In this document: positions 55,452 to 64,000 of the stretch, piece by piece | How positions within the stretch are numbered: position 1 is the first letter of the stretch | Layout: every line of letters starts with the position of its first letter | Assembly (NCBI RefSeq): GCF_013348805.1 | Contig: NZ_CP054690.1 | Coordinates: 2,914,001 to 2,978,000, forward strand | Direction: 5' to 3' | Length of the DNA stretch: 64,000 nucleotides | Source of the DNA: Rhodococcus sp. W8901 | GTDB taxonomy: Bacteria; Actinomycetota; Actinomycetes; Mycobacteriales; Mycobacteriaceae | The notes under the pieces: generated by a model | What the model saw: the letters and a program-made list of their open reading frames with translations, nothing else | Told to the model about the DNA's origin: nothing | Database searches by the model: none | Position numbers and translations under genes: made by a program

Positions 55452-55621
55452 GAGATCAGGCTAATGCCGACGCATGTCCGCCCGGCGGAGCAGTTCTTGA
55501 TCGGGCTGATGTACGGCTTGCCCCTAATCCGCGCGATGTCATCGGTGGTGGCGGCCGCGAAGCAGGCTGAGGTCTGCTCGGTACGTTGGTTCGGTATCGC
55601 CAGCAATACGAGGGGGTTGTG

Positions 55622-56578
55622 GTGACGCCGTTGTCGTGGCTTGCACGTCGCGTGTCGTTCGGGTGGGGGAGTCTTCGGGTCGCCGCGACCGCGACGGTTG
55701 TGACGAGTGTGTTGATCATCGTCACTGGTGGTGTGGTCCGCGTGACCGGCTCCGGTTTGGGCTGTCCGACATGGCCGTCCTGCACCGGGGAAGGATTGGC
55801 GCCCACGCCCGAGATGGGGATCCACGGTGCCATCGAGTTCGGCAACCGGCTGCTGACGGTGGTGCTGTGCGTAGCGGTCGGTGCGTTGATCATCGTTGCG
55901 CGCTGTCAGCGAGAGCCTGATCGCGCGGTACTGCGGGCGGCGTGGCTCCAGTTCTGGATCATCGTGCTCAACGCACTCGTCGGCGGCGTGACGGTGCTCG
56001 CCCGATTGAGCCCGTATGTTGTTGCGGCGCACCTCATTGCCGCAATGCTCTTGCTGACGGCGGCTGTGTATACGTTCGAGCTGGTCGAGCGGCTGGACAG
56101 ATCCACCGCTACTGCGACCGCCGATCCGGCGCTGGCAGTGCGGGCACGGTGGTTGGTCGCCGCGACCGCAGTGCTGGTGGTGATCGGTACGGCGGTGACC
56201 GGATCGGGCGTCCATGCCGGTGATTCATCGGATGTACATCGGATGCCGTTCGACTGGACGACCATGGTGATCATTCACGCGGTGGCCGCGGTGGTCACGT
56301 TTGCTGTCGCGGTCTCATCGCTGCTGATCGCGCGCCGTTCCGGTGCCGACTCGGTCGCCTCCCGCGCCAGCGTGTTCATTGCACTGTTGCTCGCGCAGGG
56401 GTTCGTGGGTGTGCTCCAATCCGTCGGTGTTGCTGCCGAGGCCCTCGTGGTCGTGCACATGCTCGGTGCCGCACTGATCTGGGCCGGCGCACTGCGCGTG
56501 CTGTTCGCGACCGACCCTGGCCTAGGCGGCAGCCGCGCGGCATTCCATGCGTCCGTCGCGGAGACCAGCCGGATATGA
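55622..56578 (+). CDS. ctaA: Heme A synthase (CtaA/Cox15)
   Basis: A 318-residue membrane enzyme converting heme O to heme A for cytochrome aa3 oxidase. Eight transmembrane helices, the GGVVRVTGSGLGCPTWPSC loop with a conserved cysteine pair, and heme-ligand histidines in IEFGNRLLT (after GIHGA), VVAAHLIAAM, IIHAVAAV and VVVHMLGA are seen. Start is the second GTG of a pair (55622). Gene intact; its usual neighbours (ctaB, quinone oxidoreductase, ABC genes) are absent, so it may be an extra or displaced copy. Confidence 0.9.
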   Translation: MTPLSWLARRVSFGWGSLRVAATATVVTSVLIIVTGGVVRVTGSGLGCPTWPSCTGEGLAPTPEMGIHGAIEFGNRLLTVVLCVAVGALIIVARCQREPDRAVLRAAWLQFWIIVLNALVGGVTVLARLSPYVVAAHLIAAMLLLTAAVYTFELVERLDRSTATATADPALAVRARWLVAATAVLVVIGTAVTGSGVHAGDSSDVHRMPFDWTTMVIIHAVAAVVTFAVAVSSLLIARRSGADSVASRASVFIALLLAQGFVGVLQSVGVAAEALVVVHMLGAALIWAGALRVLFATDPGLGGSRAAFHASVAETSRI

Positions 56579-56667
56579 GGCAGACAGACTGATCAGAGAG
56601 CTGTCGCAGCGTCGTCACGGCCAACCGAGCGGGCGGAACTGGTCGAAGATGCCACTATCTGCCCAGG

Positions 56668-56866
56668 ATGCCAACTTCGATGACGAAAATGCCAACTCTG
56701 TGACGAGTTGCCAACAACGGTGACCATTCACAGCGGTGTGAATCGTCATCGAAGTTGGCATTCCCCGGCGCTCTGACCTGCGGTGTGACAACTAGCGTGA
56801 CGACGACAGGGCGCGATCGTCGTCATCGAAGTTGGCATTTGTTCGCGGCTGTTTGTTGGCGAACTA
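56668..56866. repeat. Dispersed non-coding repeat, copy 2 (most complete)
   Basis: The 18-mer cgtcatcgaagttggcat occurs three times here: inverted at 56668-56685 and direct at 56744-56761 and 56821-56838. Between the direct copies are ctctgacctgcggtgtgacaact and a gcgtgacgacgacagg segment. It ends with gttcgcggctgtttgttggc. Confidence 0.85.
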
Positions 56867-57411
56867 GGTTCAGTGTCGGCTGGCATCTCCGCTTCTCGAC
56901 CTCGACGACGAACCACTGGGGTGATGGTCGCGTCGAGCGCGTGGCTCGCACCTACGTGATCGACCGCGTCGCCGGCTACCGTGACGAGTTTGGGTGATAG
57001 CACTGCTGCTACGCCCACGTCGTATCCGGCGCACAGCGCGGGATAACAGTTGGGCAGTCGTGATGACGCGCCTCGTTCGTGCGCGTGATCGAAGACCGCA
57101 TGCGCAAGCCACCCGCCGGCTGTCAGGCGGGCGGCCCACTGCTTCGGCAGGAGGACCGCAGCGACAAGAACCGCCGTCGTTGCTAACACCGCGGTCCACT
57201 CGCGGGTCAGCACGGCCGAATCTGCGGGACGCCCCAGGCGTGCAATTGGGTACACGCCTGCATCGCCTACCAAACCCGCGGCGTAGGCCGTCACTCGGCG
57301 AGTTGGACTCTGCCTCGCTAGTGAGCGGTCTGCGGCGATGCTCAGCACGCCACCCGCAGGAACGCAGCGAGACGGACACACGACCCCCGTAATTCGCTCA
57401 TCGAGGACCAC
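56746..57411 (-). pseudogene. Small membrane protein remnant
   Basis: The central part (REWTAVLATTAVLVAAVLLP; ARLTAGGWLAHAVFDHAHERG; PALCAGYDVGVAAVL) looks like a real small membrane protein with two or three helices. Both ends look non-native: the N-terminal frame is unconvincing and the C-terminal frame runs into repeat copy 2, so the gene is probably cut off by the repeat. Confidence 0.5.
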
Positions 57412-57657
57412 TGAACCAGAGGGCCGTCTTCGGAGGCGCCCTTTTGCTGAACTTCAGCGGCGCCAACCATCGCCAGCTATCGAGGACGGGTTTCCGAAGG
57501 TTGTCGTCAATGCCCCTGAAGATCGCCGTTTACGCACGGTGGTGAGTTGCTCCGGAAGCACTCCGATGCCGGTTCGGTTTGCGAGATGGCGCTGCCAACG
57601 GCGGTTGCACCGTCTGGCTGAGGTGAACGCGGGTGGGGTTGCAGGTTCGGCGTGCGG
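57412..57657. other. Non-coding stretch
   Basis: About 245 bases with no convincing gene, hairpin or repeat. Confidence 0.4.
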
Positions 57658-58068
57658 CTAAGCCAAGCGAGACCAGTGGACGCGACCGCAATACGCGAGT
57701 AGCAGGGCCAGCAGTGCAATGGGCACAGGTGCCACACGACCGATAGTGAGTCCCGAGGCGTTGTCCAGGAAGTAGTTCGCGTAGGCGTTCGCTATCGCGT
57801 CGAGACTGAGAACTGCGGCGCCGATGACCACTCCAGCTCGGTGTCGCCACCACAACAAGATTGCGCACATCGGGTCGAGGACCACCAAACTGGTGAAGAA
57901 CACTGCCAGCCAGGTTGGGACAGTCGGGTAGGGGTCGGCGGGTGCGCTCAAGATCTGCAGAATGTGGACGACGGTTCCGTACGTAAACACTCCGATCGAC
58001 ACTCGCAGCACCAGCAAGGCGCGCCGCTCGTGACGCGACCACCGGTCCTGAGTCCCGTCGATGGTCAT
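57658..58068 (-). CDS. Four-helix membrane protein, unknown
   Basis: A 136-residue protein from ATG 58068 with about four transmembrane segments (VLRVSIGVFTYGTVVHIL; WLAVFFTSLVVLDPMCAILLWW; GVVIGAAVLSLDAIANAY; VPIALLALLLAYCG). No family recognised. It lies between repeat copies 2 and 3. Confidence 0.65.
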   Translation of the reverse strand: MTIDGTQDRWSRHERRALLVLRVSIGVFTYGTVVHILQILSAPADPYPTVPTWLAVFFTSLVVLDPMCAILLWWRHRAGVVIGAAVLSLDAIANAYANYFLDNASGLTIGRVAPVPIALLALLLAYCGRVHWSRLA

Positions 58069-58169
58069 GTTGCCGCAGCATACGGAAGCCCGGAAAGGGG
58101 TGTGCGGTATGACCGCTCGTTGCAGTCCTGCTGAGCGCGTGAGCGCGACGCGAGCGTGCGCCGGCGCTC

Positions 58170-58362
58170 TGCCAACTATGTTGTCAGTTTGCCAACTAGG
58201 GCGGCGATTCACGCGGAGAGCGAGTAGCAGCTGTGAATCGTCATCGTAGTTGTCAGTTTCTGGTGCCCTGACCTGCGATATGGCAACTAGCGTGACGACG
58301 GCGGGGCGCGATCGTCGTCATCGAACTTGGCGATTGTTCGCGGCTGTTCGTTGGCTGAACGG
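58170..58362. repeat. Dispersed non-coding repeat, copy 3
   Basis: Carries gattcac...gtgaatc, the core agttgtca (58248-58255) ... ccctgacctgcg ... tggcaact (58281-58288), gcgtgacgacggc, cgtcatcgaacttggc and the gttcgcggctgttcgttggctgaac end. Confidence 0.85.
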
Positions 58363-58444
58363 ACTGTGTCGAGTTACCGGATGAGCTGGTGGAGGCCGGA
58401 CCCCGGCGCGTCGTCGGGCCCGCACGGGGCGCTCGGCGGGTCGG

Positions 58445-58990
58445 TCATGGTCTTGGGTGGCGGGGTGTCGGCGGTGGTGGGCTGTATCGACGTGAGTAGG
58501 CGATGTATCCGGCGTATCCGAGCAGCGTCAGTATCGGGAGCACGGTCACGGTCGGCCTGATCCAGAACGGGACGTGTACTCCGGCGGCGGTGATGCCTGA
58601 TAGGCATGTGACCCCGACGATGATGAGGGTGACAAGGACGCCGATCCACTCGAGGTCAGCGATGAACTTGGTGTTGAACTCGTTCCTGTTCTCGGGCCGT
58701 GTCCAGTAGTTCGAGTGCGGTCCGGCCACATTGAAGGCGCGGTCGGGGATCTTGGGGATGTACCACCGAGCGCCACCACAGATCAGTGCTGTGCCGAGGG
58801 CGAAGGCGCAGGTGATGGTGACGTACTGGCCGAGGCTCATCCATTCGGTGATCTCTCCGGATCCCTCGAAGTGCGATGGCAGCTGGCCGGGTGCTGTGAG
58901 TAGCAGCCAGTTCGTGGCGAGTACGAACGCCACGCCGGATCCGACGAGCGCACACGATGATGGGCGCACGCGTTTCGGTGATTTCCCCAT
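58445..58990 (-). CDS. Membrane protein, unknown
   Basis: A 181-residue protein from ATG 58990 with about four helices (ALVGSGVAFVLATNWLLL; YVTITCAFALGTALICGG; WIGVLVTLIIVGVTCLSGI; TVTVLPILTLLGYAGYIAY) and a loop HFEGSGEITEWMS similar to DUF1648-type proteins. The much longer open frame that continues upstream is antisense to the IS256 transposase and is not coding. Confidence 0.7.
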   Translation of the reverse strand: MGKSPKRVRPSSCALVGSGVAFVLATNWLLLTAPGQLPSHFEGSGEITEWMSLGQYVTITCAFALGTALICGGARWYIPKIPDRAFNVAGPHSNYWTRPENRNEFNTKFIADLEWIGVLVTLIIVGVTCLSGITAAGVHVPFWIRPTVTVLPILTLLGYAGYIAYSRRYSPPPPTPRHPRP

Positions 58991-59209
58991 GCGCGGACCA
59001 TACTCACCGGCAGCTTCCACTGTGACGCACGGTGATTGCCGATCATGCGGGGATGCGGTCGCGACGCCCGCGCCGGGGCTGTGTGCTTGGTGCGTTGCTG
59101 GAGGTGAGGCGGAAGGGATGAGCACGTTGCGCTTTGGTTGCGTCCATGAAGATGGTGTACGAACCGGAGCCGATTGAGATGGCCGGCGTGTCGTAGCCGA
59201 ACGAAAGAC

Positions 59210-60533
59210 GGTCACCGCGTGATTCTTCGAGAGACCTACCAAGTCGACTCGAGACAGGACCACACGATGACCACTGCCCACGATATAGACCTGCGCCAGC
59301 TCGTCGAAGACCGACTCACCGGAGCAAGCCCGGACCTGCTGCGCGAGCTGCTCACAATGTTCATCCGCGCGCTGATGGGCGCCGAAGCCGACGTCCTGTG
59401 CGGCGCCGGCTACGGGCAACGCTCCGACGAACGTATCAACTCGCGCAACGGATACCGGCACCGAGACTTCGACACCCGCGTCGGGACCCTCGACGTCGCG
59501 ATCCCGAAACTGCGTTCGGGAAGCTACTTCCCGGATTGGCTGCTCGAGCGCCGCAAGCGCGCGGAGCGGGCCCTGACCACGGTGGTCGCGACCTGCTATC
59601 TGCTCGGGGTGTCGACCCGCCGGATGGAGAAGCTGGTCGAGACGTTGGGCATCACCTCGCTCTCGAAGTCCCAGGTCAGCATCATGGCGAAAGAGTTGGA
59701 CGAGCAGGTCGAGGCGTTCCGCAGCCGCCCCCTCGACGCCGGCCCGTACACGTTCGTCGCCGCCGACGCCCTCGTGCTCAAGGTCCGCGAGAACGGGCGG
59801 GTGGTGAACGTCCACGCCCTGGTCGCGGTCGGGGTCAACGCGGACGGCTACCGCGAAATCCTGGGCATCGATGTCACCTCCGCCGAGGACGGTGCCGGCT
59901 GGCTCACGTTCTTCCGCGGGATGGTCGCCCGCGGCCTGTCCGGGGTGAAGTTGGTGACCTCCGATGCCCACGCCGGCCTGGTCGCGGCGATCGGCGCCAC
60001 CCTGCCCGGTGCTTCCTGGCAGCGTTGCCGCACCCACTACGCGACGAATTTGATGTCGGTCACCCCGAAGTCGTCGTGGCCGTGGGTGCGCACGCTGCTG
60101 CACTCGGTCTACGACCAACCCGATTCGGAATCCGTTCACGCACAATATGATCGGATCATCGAAGCCCTCACCGAGAAGCTCCCGAAGGTCGCCGACCACC
60201 TCGACGGAGCCCGGGTCGATCTACTCGCGTTCACTGCGTTCCCGAAACAGATCTGGCGACAGATCTGGTCCAACAACCCGCAAGAGCGGTTGAACAAGGA
60301 GATCCGCCGACGCACCGACGTCGTCGGGATCTTCCCCGACCGCGCCGCCCTGATCCGCCTCGTTGGCGCCGTGCTCGCCGAACAACACGACGAGTGGATC
60401 GAGGGACGCCGCTACCTCGGCCTCGACGTCCTCGCCCACGCCCGCGGAGACAAGCCCGCCGACACCACCGAACCCACCGAGGAGGTCACACCCGCCCTGA
60501 CCGCATAGCCCCGCGAGGAATCACGCGGCGACC
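59210..60533 (+). mobile_element. IS256-family insertion sequence
   Basis: 20-base terminal repeats match at 18 positions (ggtcaccgcgtgattcttcg at 59210; complement of 60514-60533). It contains one intact transposase. No target duplication is seen. Its right end overlaps the last codons of the neighbouring IS3-family orfB. Confidence 0.85.
59267..60508 (+). CDS. IS256-family (mutator-type) transposase
   Basis: A 413-residue DDE transposase: N-terminal GAGYGQRSDERINSRNGYR, VATCYLLGVSTRRMEKLVETLG, first Asp in FVAADALVLKV, second in LVTSDAHAGL, the CRTHYATN signature and the Glu in NNPQERLNKEIRRRT. ATG 59267 matches the family start MTTAHDIDLRQL. Undamaged, so possibly active. Confidence 0.93.
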   Translation: MTTAHDIDLRQLVEDRLTGASPDLLRELLTMFIRALMGAEADVLCGAGYGQRSDERINSRNGYRHRDFDTRVGTLDVAIPKLRSGSYFPDWLLERRKRAERALTTVVATCYLLGVSTRRMEKLVETLGITSLSKSQVSIMAKELDEQVEAFRSRPLDAGPYTFVAADALVLKVRENGRVVNVHALVAVGVNADGYREILGIDVTSAEDGAGWLTFFRGMVARGLSGVKLVTSDAHAGLVAAIGATLPGASWQRCRTHYATNLMSVTPKSSWPWVRTLLHSVYDQPDSESVHAQYDRIIEALTEKLPKVADHLDGARVDLLAFTAFPKQIWRQIWSNNPQERLNKEIRRRTDVVGIFPDRAALIRLVGAVLAEQHDEWIEGRRYLGLDVLAHARGDKPADTTEPTEEVTPALTA

Positions 60534-61459
60534 TCGTTACACCACGCCTCTGGACTTGACCGATCACGGTAGTAGAGGGCCTCGTACTCCGCGGGCGGCA
60601 GGTCGCCGCAGTGCTCGTACAACCTGCGGTGGTTGAACCAGTCGACCCATTCGAGGGTGGCGACTTCGACCTGGTCAACGGTCCGCCACGGGCCCTGAGC
60701 CTTGATCAGTTCAGTCTTGTAGAGGCCGTTGATCGATTCGGCGAGGGCGTTGTCGTAGCTGTTGCCGGTGGCGCCGATCGAGGCATCGATACCGGCGTCG
60801 ACGAGTCGTCCGGTGAAGGCGATGGACGTGTATTGCGACCCCCGATCGTGATGATGAATCAGCCCGGACAGATCGTCGATGCCCTCGCGCTGCCGGGTCC
60901 AGATCGCGTGCTCGATTGCGTCGAGGACCAGCTGCGCGGTCATCGTGGTCGCGGTCCGCCAGCCCACGATCCGGCGGGCGTAGGCATCGATCACGAACGC
61001 CACATATACCCACCCGGACCACGTCGACACGTACGTGAAGTCCGCTACCCACAACACATTCGGTGCTTCGGGGCAGAACTGACGTTGCACCAGATCGTCG
61101 GGACGCCCCGCCTGGGGATCGGCGATGGTGGTGCGTTTGGTCTTGCCGCGGCGGGCTCCCTCGAGTGCGAGGTCGCCCATCAGTCGTTCGACCGTGCAGC
61201 GGGCCACTTCGATGCCTTCCCGGTGGCATTGCAGCCACACCTTGCGGGCGCCGTAGACCGAGTAGTTCTCGCGGTGAACTCGCGCGATCTCGGTCTTGAG
61301 TTCCTCGTCGCGGATCTGCCGCTTCGAGGGTTGTCGCCGGCGGGCGCAGGCATCGTAGTAGGTGGACGGCGCGATCTTGCAGCCGTGTGCGGTCAGCACG
61401 CGGCAGATCGGCGGGGTGCCGTACTCCTGCTTGTGTGTGTCGATGTAGTCGACGATCAC
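60521..61459 (-). CDS. IS3-family transposase OrfB
   Basis: A 312-residue rve transposase with intact catalytic residues (LWVADFTYVSTW, HHDRGSQYTS, DNALAESINGLYKTE). Its last four or five codons and stop are formed by the terminal repeat of the IS256 element, so only the extreme C-terminus is altered. It overlaps orfA and is expected to be made by -1 frameshifting. Confidence 0.9.
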   Translation of the reverse strand: MIVDYIDTHKQEYGTPPICRVLTAHGCKIAPSTYYDACARRRQPSKRQIRDEELKTEIARVHRENYSVYGARKVWLQCHREGIEVARCTVERLMGDLALEGARRGKTKRTTIADPQAGRPDDLVQRQFCPEAPNVLWVADFTYVSTWSGWVYVAFVIDAYARRIVGWRTATTMTAQLVLDAIEHAIWTRQREGIDDLSGLIHHHDRGSQYTSIAFTGRLVDAGIDASIGATGNSYDNALAESINGLYKTELIKAQGPWRTVDQVEVATLEWVDWFNHRRLYEHCGDLPPAEYEALYYRDRSSPEAWCNEVAA

Positions 61460-61776
61460 CGATTGCGGCGGTCGAGCTCCGCCGCGAAGAAAGTCGATGC
61501 AGACTTCAGGATATCGTTGGCGCGCTTGAGTTCTCGATTCTCAGCCCGGAGCTTGCGGAGTTCCTCGGCCATGTCGCTGGTCACTCCGGGACGCTTCCCT
61601 GTGTCGACCTGATCGCGACGAACCCAGTTCAGCAAGGTCTGTGCCGACCCGATGCCCAACTTGGAGGCGACCGACTCGATCGCTGCCCACTCCGACGAGT
61701 ACTCGCCGCGCACCTCGGCGACCATTCGCACCGCCCGCTCACGCAGCTCGGCTGGGTACTTCCTCGAACCTGACAT
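61456..61776 (-). CDS. IS3-family transposase OrfA
   Basis: A 106-residue helix-turn-helix protein from ATG 61776 (MSGSRKYPAELRERAVRMV) with a leucine-zipper end (ELRKLRAENRELKRANDILK). The IS right end is at about 61827, where the terminal repeat tgaatcgccccggtaagtcc begins on the minus strand. The matching left terminal repeat is not present, so the element is end-truncated by the IS256 insertion. Confidence 0.88.
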   Translation of the reverse strand: MSGSRKYPAELRERAVRMVAEVRGEYSSEWAAIESVASKLGIGSAQTLLNWVRRDQVDTGKRPGVTSDMAEELRKLRAENRELKRANDILKSASTFFAAELDRRNR

Positions 61777-61827
61777 GACTCCATCCTTCACAAGAGATGA
61801 AGTCTCCGGACTTACCGGGGCGATTCA

Positions 61828-62680
61828 ACTATTACCGCGTCGCCCAACGCTCATGGCGCGAGTGCCACGGCAGCAATACGCCTGAGAGCGGATCGGCGGG
61901 GGCACAGAACACCACCGTTTAGTCGCAAACGAGCGGACCACTGGTGGTTCGTCCCCGCCAGCATTAGCAGCAGCGATCACACTCGGGGCGCGGTTGACTC
62001 ACAACAACACGAGCCCATCGGGGCCGCCGGTTTCGAGTTGAGCGAGCGGGCGACGCCAGTTGTGCCAACCAGGCTGTCCATGCGCCAATTGACGTCGCCC
62101 AGCGCGCCGCGATCGTCCAGCGTCTCCAACGCGCCCAGTACGCCCCCGTTACCTTCTTCGTAGTCCCGCACCGCGGGGCCACGGCCGCCAGGTTCGGTAT
62201 GACTTATGTCGTCAGGGCGAGTGCTCCAGTGTCGGTCTGGGGGAGCAACTGTGCGGTGGGTGGGGGTGTGAAGACTGGTGGCTCATCACCCAAGACCGCC
62301 AACTCTATGGTGGGTCGGTCGGGGTTCGGTGTCGCCGCATGAGGTGAGGACCAGGGGCAGTAGAAGTGCGGCGAGGCAGGTCTGGGGTCGCATCGGGTGT
62401 GTCAGGTGCTATCACCCGCGTGGATTACATGTCCCGCTTTGGGGCCAGCGCTGCGGGTGACGATGCCGCCTGCCTCAGCGGCTGTCGCTGTCCGCGGCGC
62501 TTGACGACATGGGTTCTGGCTTCCGCGTACCGGACTGAGTCTGCTGCCATTCGGCGCGGTTCACCGATACCGGTGCATTGGCTTCTGTGCGTGCCGGTGA
62601 TTGGTGATCGGTAGCCAGTCGTGAAGTTCTGCACACATGTTGTCGCAGAAAGGATTTCGGCTCGGTGGTGCGTGCGGCCC
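61828..62680. other. Gene-poor stretch with one possible gene fragment
   Basis: About 850 bases. A minus-strand frame at 61,977-62,171 (GVLGALETLDDRGALGDVNWRMDSLVGT) has protein-like composition but I cannot identify it and see no start signal. Nothing else convincing. Confidence 0.35.
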
Positions 62681-62813
62681 GCTGTGAACCGTCATCGTAG
62701 TTGTCATTTCCCGGAGCCCCGACCTGCTGTGTGACAACTGGTGCGACGACGGCAGGGCGCTATCGTTGTCATCGAAGTTGGCATTTGTTCGCGGCTGTTT
62801 GTTGACTGAACGA
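62681..62813. repeat. Dispersed non-coding repeat, copy 4
   Basis: Contains gtcatcgtagttgtcatttc, ccccgacctgctgtgtgacaact, gcgacgacggcagggcgc, gtcatcgaagttggcatttg and gttcgcggctgtttgttgac, in the same order and orientation as copies 2 and 3; the left hairpin arm is missing. Confidence 0.85.
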
Positions 62814-63141
62814 AATAGGCGGTTAGTTAGGCCGATCAGCGGGCTGGTGCGTGCCCAGCCCGGCTCGGCTCGACTCTTGCGCGCGCACCGAACCAACTCG
62901 AACCGGACCGGCGTCAACGGCCAACCGCGGAAGGGAACGGCGGGCTGGTGCCGGCGAAGTGTCTCACCGTCCGTGTCGCAGAGTCGACCGATTACGCGAC
63001 GCACGGCTGCGGTCATCCATCCCCGCACCGCGACGATCCGCATCCGTGATGTGCACTCGGGGCGGGTTATCGGGGCGGGTTGTCGGCGAAGCCAGTCCTG
63101 GTGGGGATCTTGGTGGCATGGATCCCGAAAAGACAAGTTGA

Positions 63142-63160
63142 CTTGACTAGTTGTGTCAAG
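63142..63160. promoter_or_regulatory. Inverted repeat upstream of the helix-turn-helix gene
   Basis: cttgac-7-gtcaag lies 19 bases before the HTH start and overlaps a ttgact hexamer, a plausible autoregulatory operator. Confidence 0.4.
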
Positions 63161-63178
63161 GCGGCTTTACTTGCCGTC

Positions 63179-63397
63179 ATGCGTGGACATGCTGGCGCGA
63201 ACCAGGTACGAGAGCACAGGCGACTTGCCGGTTTCACTCAAGCCCAGGTGGCCGCCCTCGTCGGAGTCAGTCGGCAGAGTGTCGTGTCCATCGAGCGGGG
63301 CGATTACGCCCCCAGTGTGTATCTGGCCCTGCGGTTGGCGCGGGCGCTCGACTCGAGTGTCGAGGTGCTGTTTCCCCTAGGCGAGGAGTCGGAATGA
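63179..63397 (+). CDS. XRE-family transcriptional regulator
   Basis: A 72-residue regulator consisting almost only of a helix-turn-helix (REHRRLAGFTQAQVAALVGVSRQSVVSIERGDYAPSVYLALRLARAL), the YozG/Cro-like type. ATG 63179 is used; no strong ribosome site. The stop overlaps the next gene by ATGA, so regulator and membrane protein form a unit. Confidence 0.82.
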   Translation: MRGHAGANQVREHRRLAGFTQAQVAALVGVSRQSVVSIERGDYAPSVYLALRLARALDSSVEVLFPLGEESE

Positions 63398-63876
63398 GCA
63401 GGTTGGTCAAGGTCTTGAGATTCGTCGGTGATCTCGACGACGACTTCTACGCCGACGAGCGGCAACGGGACGTGTGGAACGAGGCGTCCGCGGTCGGGTT
63501 CCAGTTCTTTTACTGGGTGGCGCTCCTCGCCGCTGCTGTTCTGCCGTGGGCGGCGGGACGGGCCGGGGCCTGGATTGCGCTCGGCCTGCTGATCACGTGG
63601 CTGTTCGGTTCCGCTGTCACGATGACGTATGCCCGGCGGCACTACGTTGACCCTGGATCGACCGAGAACTGGTTGCGTCCAAGGGTTTTCCTCGCTGCTG
63701 TCGTGTACCTGATCGGCGCGCTCGGGGTCGTCTCGGAACTGCTGCTCGCCACCGGGATCGGCACCTGGTTCGGTGTCGTGGTCGGCGCCGCCGGCGGTCT
63801 GGTCGCGGCTGCCTGGTCGGTGCGGCGCAAGCGCCGGCGCAGAGCGGAACGCGACCTTCTCGACGAGGACTTCTGA
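63394..63876 (+). CDS. Membrane protein partner of the XRE regulator
   Basis: A 160-residue protein with an acidic start (VGDLDDDFYADERQRDVWNEASA), four transmembrane helices in two pairs and an Arg-rich cytoplasmic tail (VRRKRRRRAERDLLDEDF). Such HTH plus small-membrane-protein pairs are common in Gram-positives; the function is not known. The remaining 124 bases to the window end hold nothing clear. Confidence 0.75.
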   Translation: MSRLVKVLRFVGDLDDDFYADERQRDVWNEASAVGFQFFYWVALLAAAVLPWAAGRAGAWIALGLLITWLFGSAVTMTYARRHYVDPGSTENWLRPRVFLAAVVYLIGALGVVSELLLATGIGTWFGVVVGAAGGLVAAAWSVRRKRRRRAERDLLDEDF

Positions 63877-64000
63877 AGCCGGACGTCACGCCCGGCCGGG
63901 TTGCCATGGGGATGCCGAGCAGGCCGCGGGCTACGCCGGATTCTCCGCGGCCGACGCGCCGCCATATGGGGTGCGGATCTACGGCTGCACACTCGGAGAC

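Noticed and set aside
58991-60199. Upstream extension of the 58,445 membrane protein to 584 codons
   Set aside because: It runs antisense through the IS256 transposase; ATG 58990 gives a natural membrane protein.
1-64000. tRNA or rRNA genes and CRISPR arrays
   Set aside because: No cloverleaf with GTTCGA-type arms, no rRNA signature and no regularly spaced direct repeats were noticed; a covariance-model scan could still find a tRNA.

Overview
The window is high-GC actinobacterial DNA. A secreted antigen-85-type mycolyltransferase, a mycobacterial-type integration host factor, a DosR/DosS pair and a WhiB-family frame point to a mycolic-acid-containing genus, most likely Rhodococcus. I cannot name a species from sequence alone.

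Region 1 (about 1-25,830) is compact and undamaged. It reads as a hypoxia or dormancy island equivalent to the mycobacterial DosR regulon. It holds a group 3b-type NAD(P)-linked [NiFe]-hydrogenase operon (large subunit running off the left edge, small, gamma, a lone cyclic-nucleotide-binding domain, beta), a PfkB sugar kinase, a 56-residue histidine-rich protein, a phosphotransferase/P-loop kinase fusion, a CtpF-like P-type ATPase, the response regulator DosR, three tandem-domain universal stress proteins, a flavodoxin, an Acg-like nitroreductase, PEP synthase, a CBS protein, Hsp20 and the sensor kinase DosS. GGGACnnnnGGCCCT-like sites sit in the divergent promoters at about 4,151, 11,881, 14,626 and 14,690 and suggest DosR control. 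A MacB-type ABC exporter pair follows.

Region 2 (about 25,830-37,500) is mixed. A multiply broken aspS and a helix-turn-helix scrap lead into a complete IS481-family element with a 6-bp target duplication. Next comes a small minus-strand cluster (34-residue peptide, frameshifted HNH nuclease, WhiB with an in-frame TGA), then an IS3-family element lying inside a terminator-like hairpin. After these are three secreted proteins of unknown function, mihF, a mycolyltransferase and a secretory lipase whose end is frameshifted.

Region 3 (about 37,500-50,500) is accessory: small membrane and unknown proteins, a HAD-phosphatase frame with two in-frame stops, phage-like pieces including a SWIM zinc-finger fragment, a four-gene cluster of small membrane proteins, a truncated lipase fused head to head with a truncated NAD(P)-binding gene, and broken tyrosine recombinases of a transposon type.

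Region 4 (about 50,500-64,000) carries a methyltransferase, a chorismate mutase-RidA fusion, another broken tyrosine recombinase, a serine resolvase split by a roughly 1.2-kb metA segment, a heme A synthase, small membrane proteins, an IS256-family element set into the end of an IS3-family element, and a helix-turn-helix/membrane-protein pair. A non-coding repeat of about 130-200 bp recurs four times in the same orientation (22.4, 56.7, 58.2 and 62.7 kb).

The contrast is the main message: the first 26 kb has no broken genes, while the rest has at least six in-frame nonsense codons and many single-base frameshifts, concentrated in mobile or accessory genes. No rRNA, tRNA or CRISPR array was seen.
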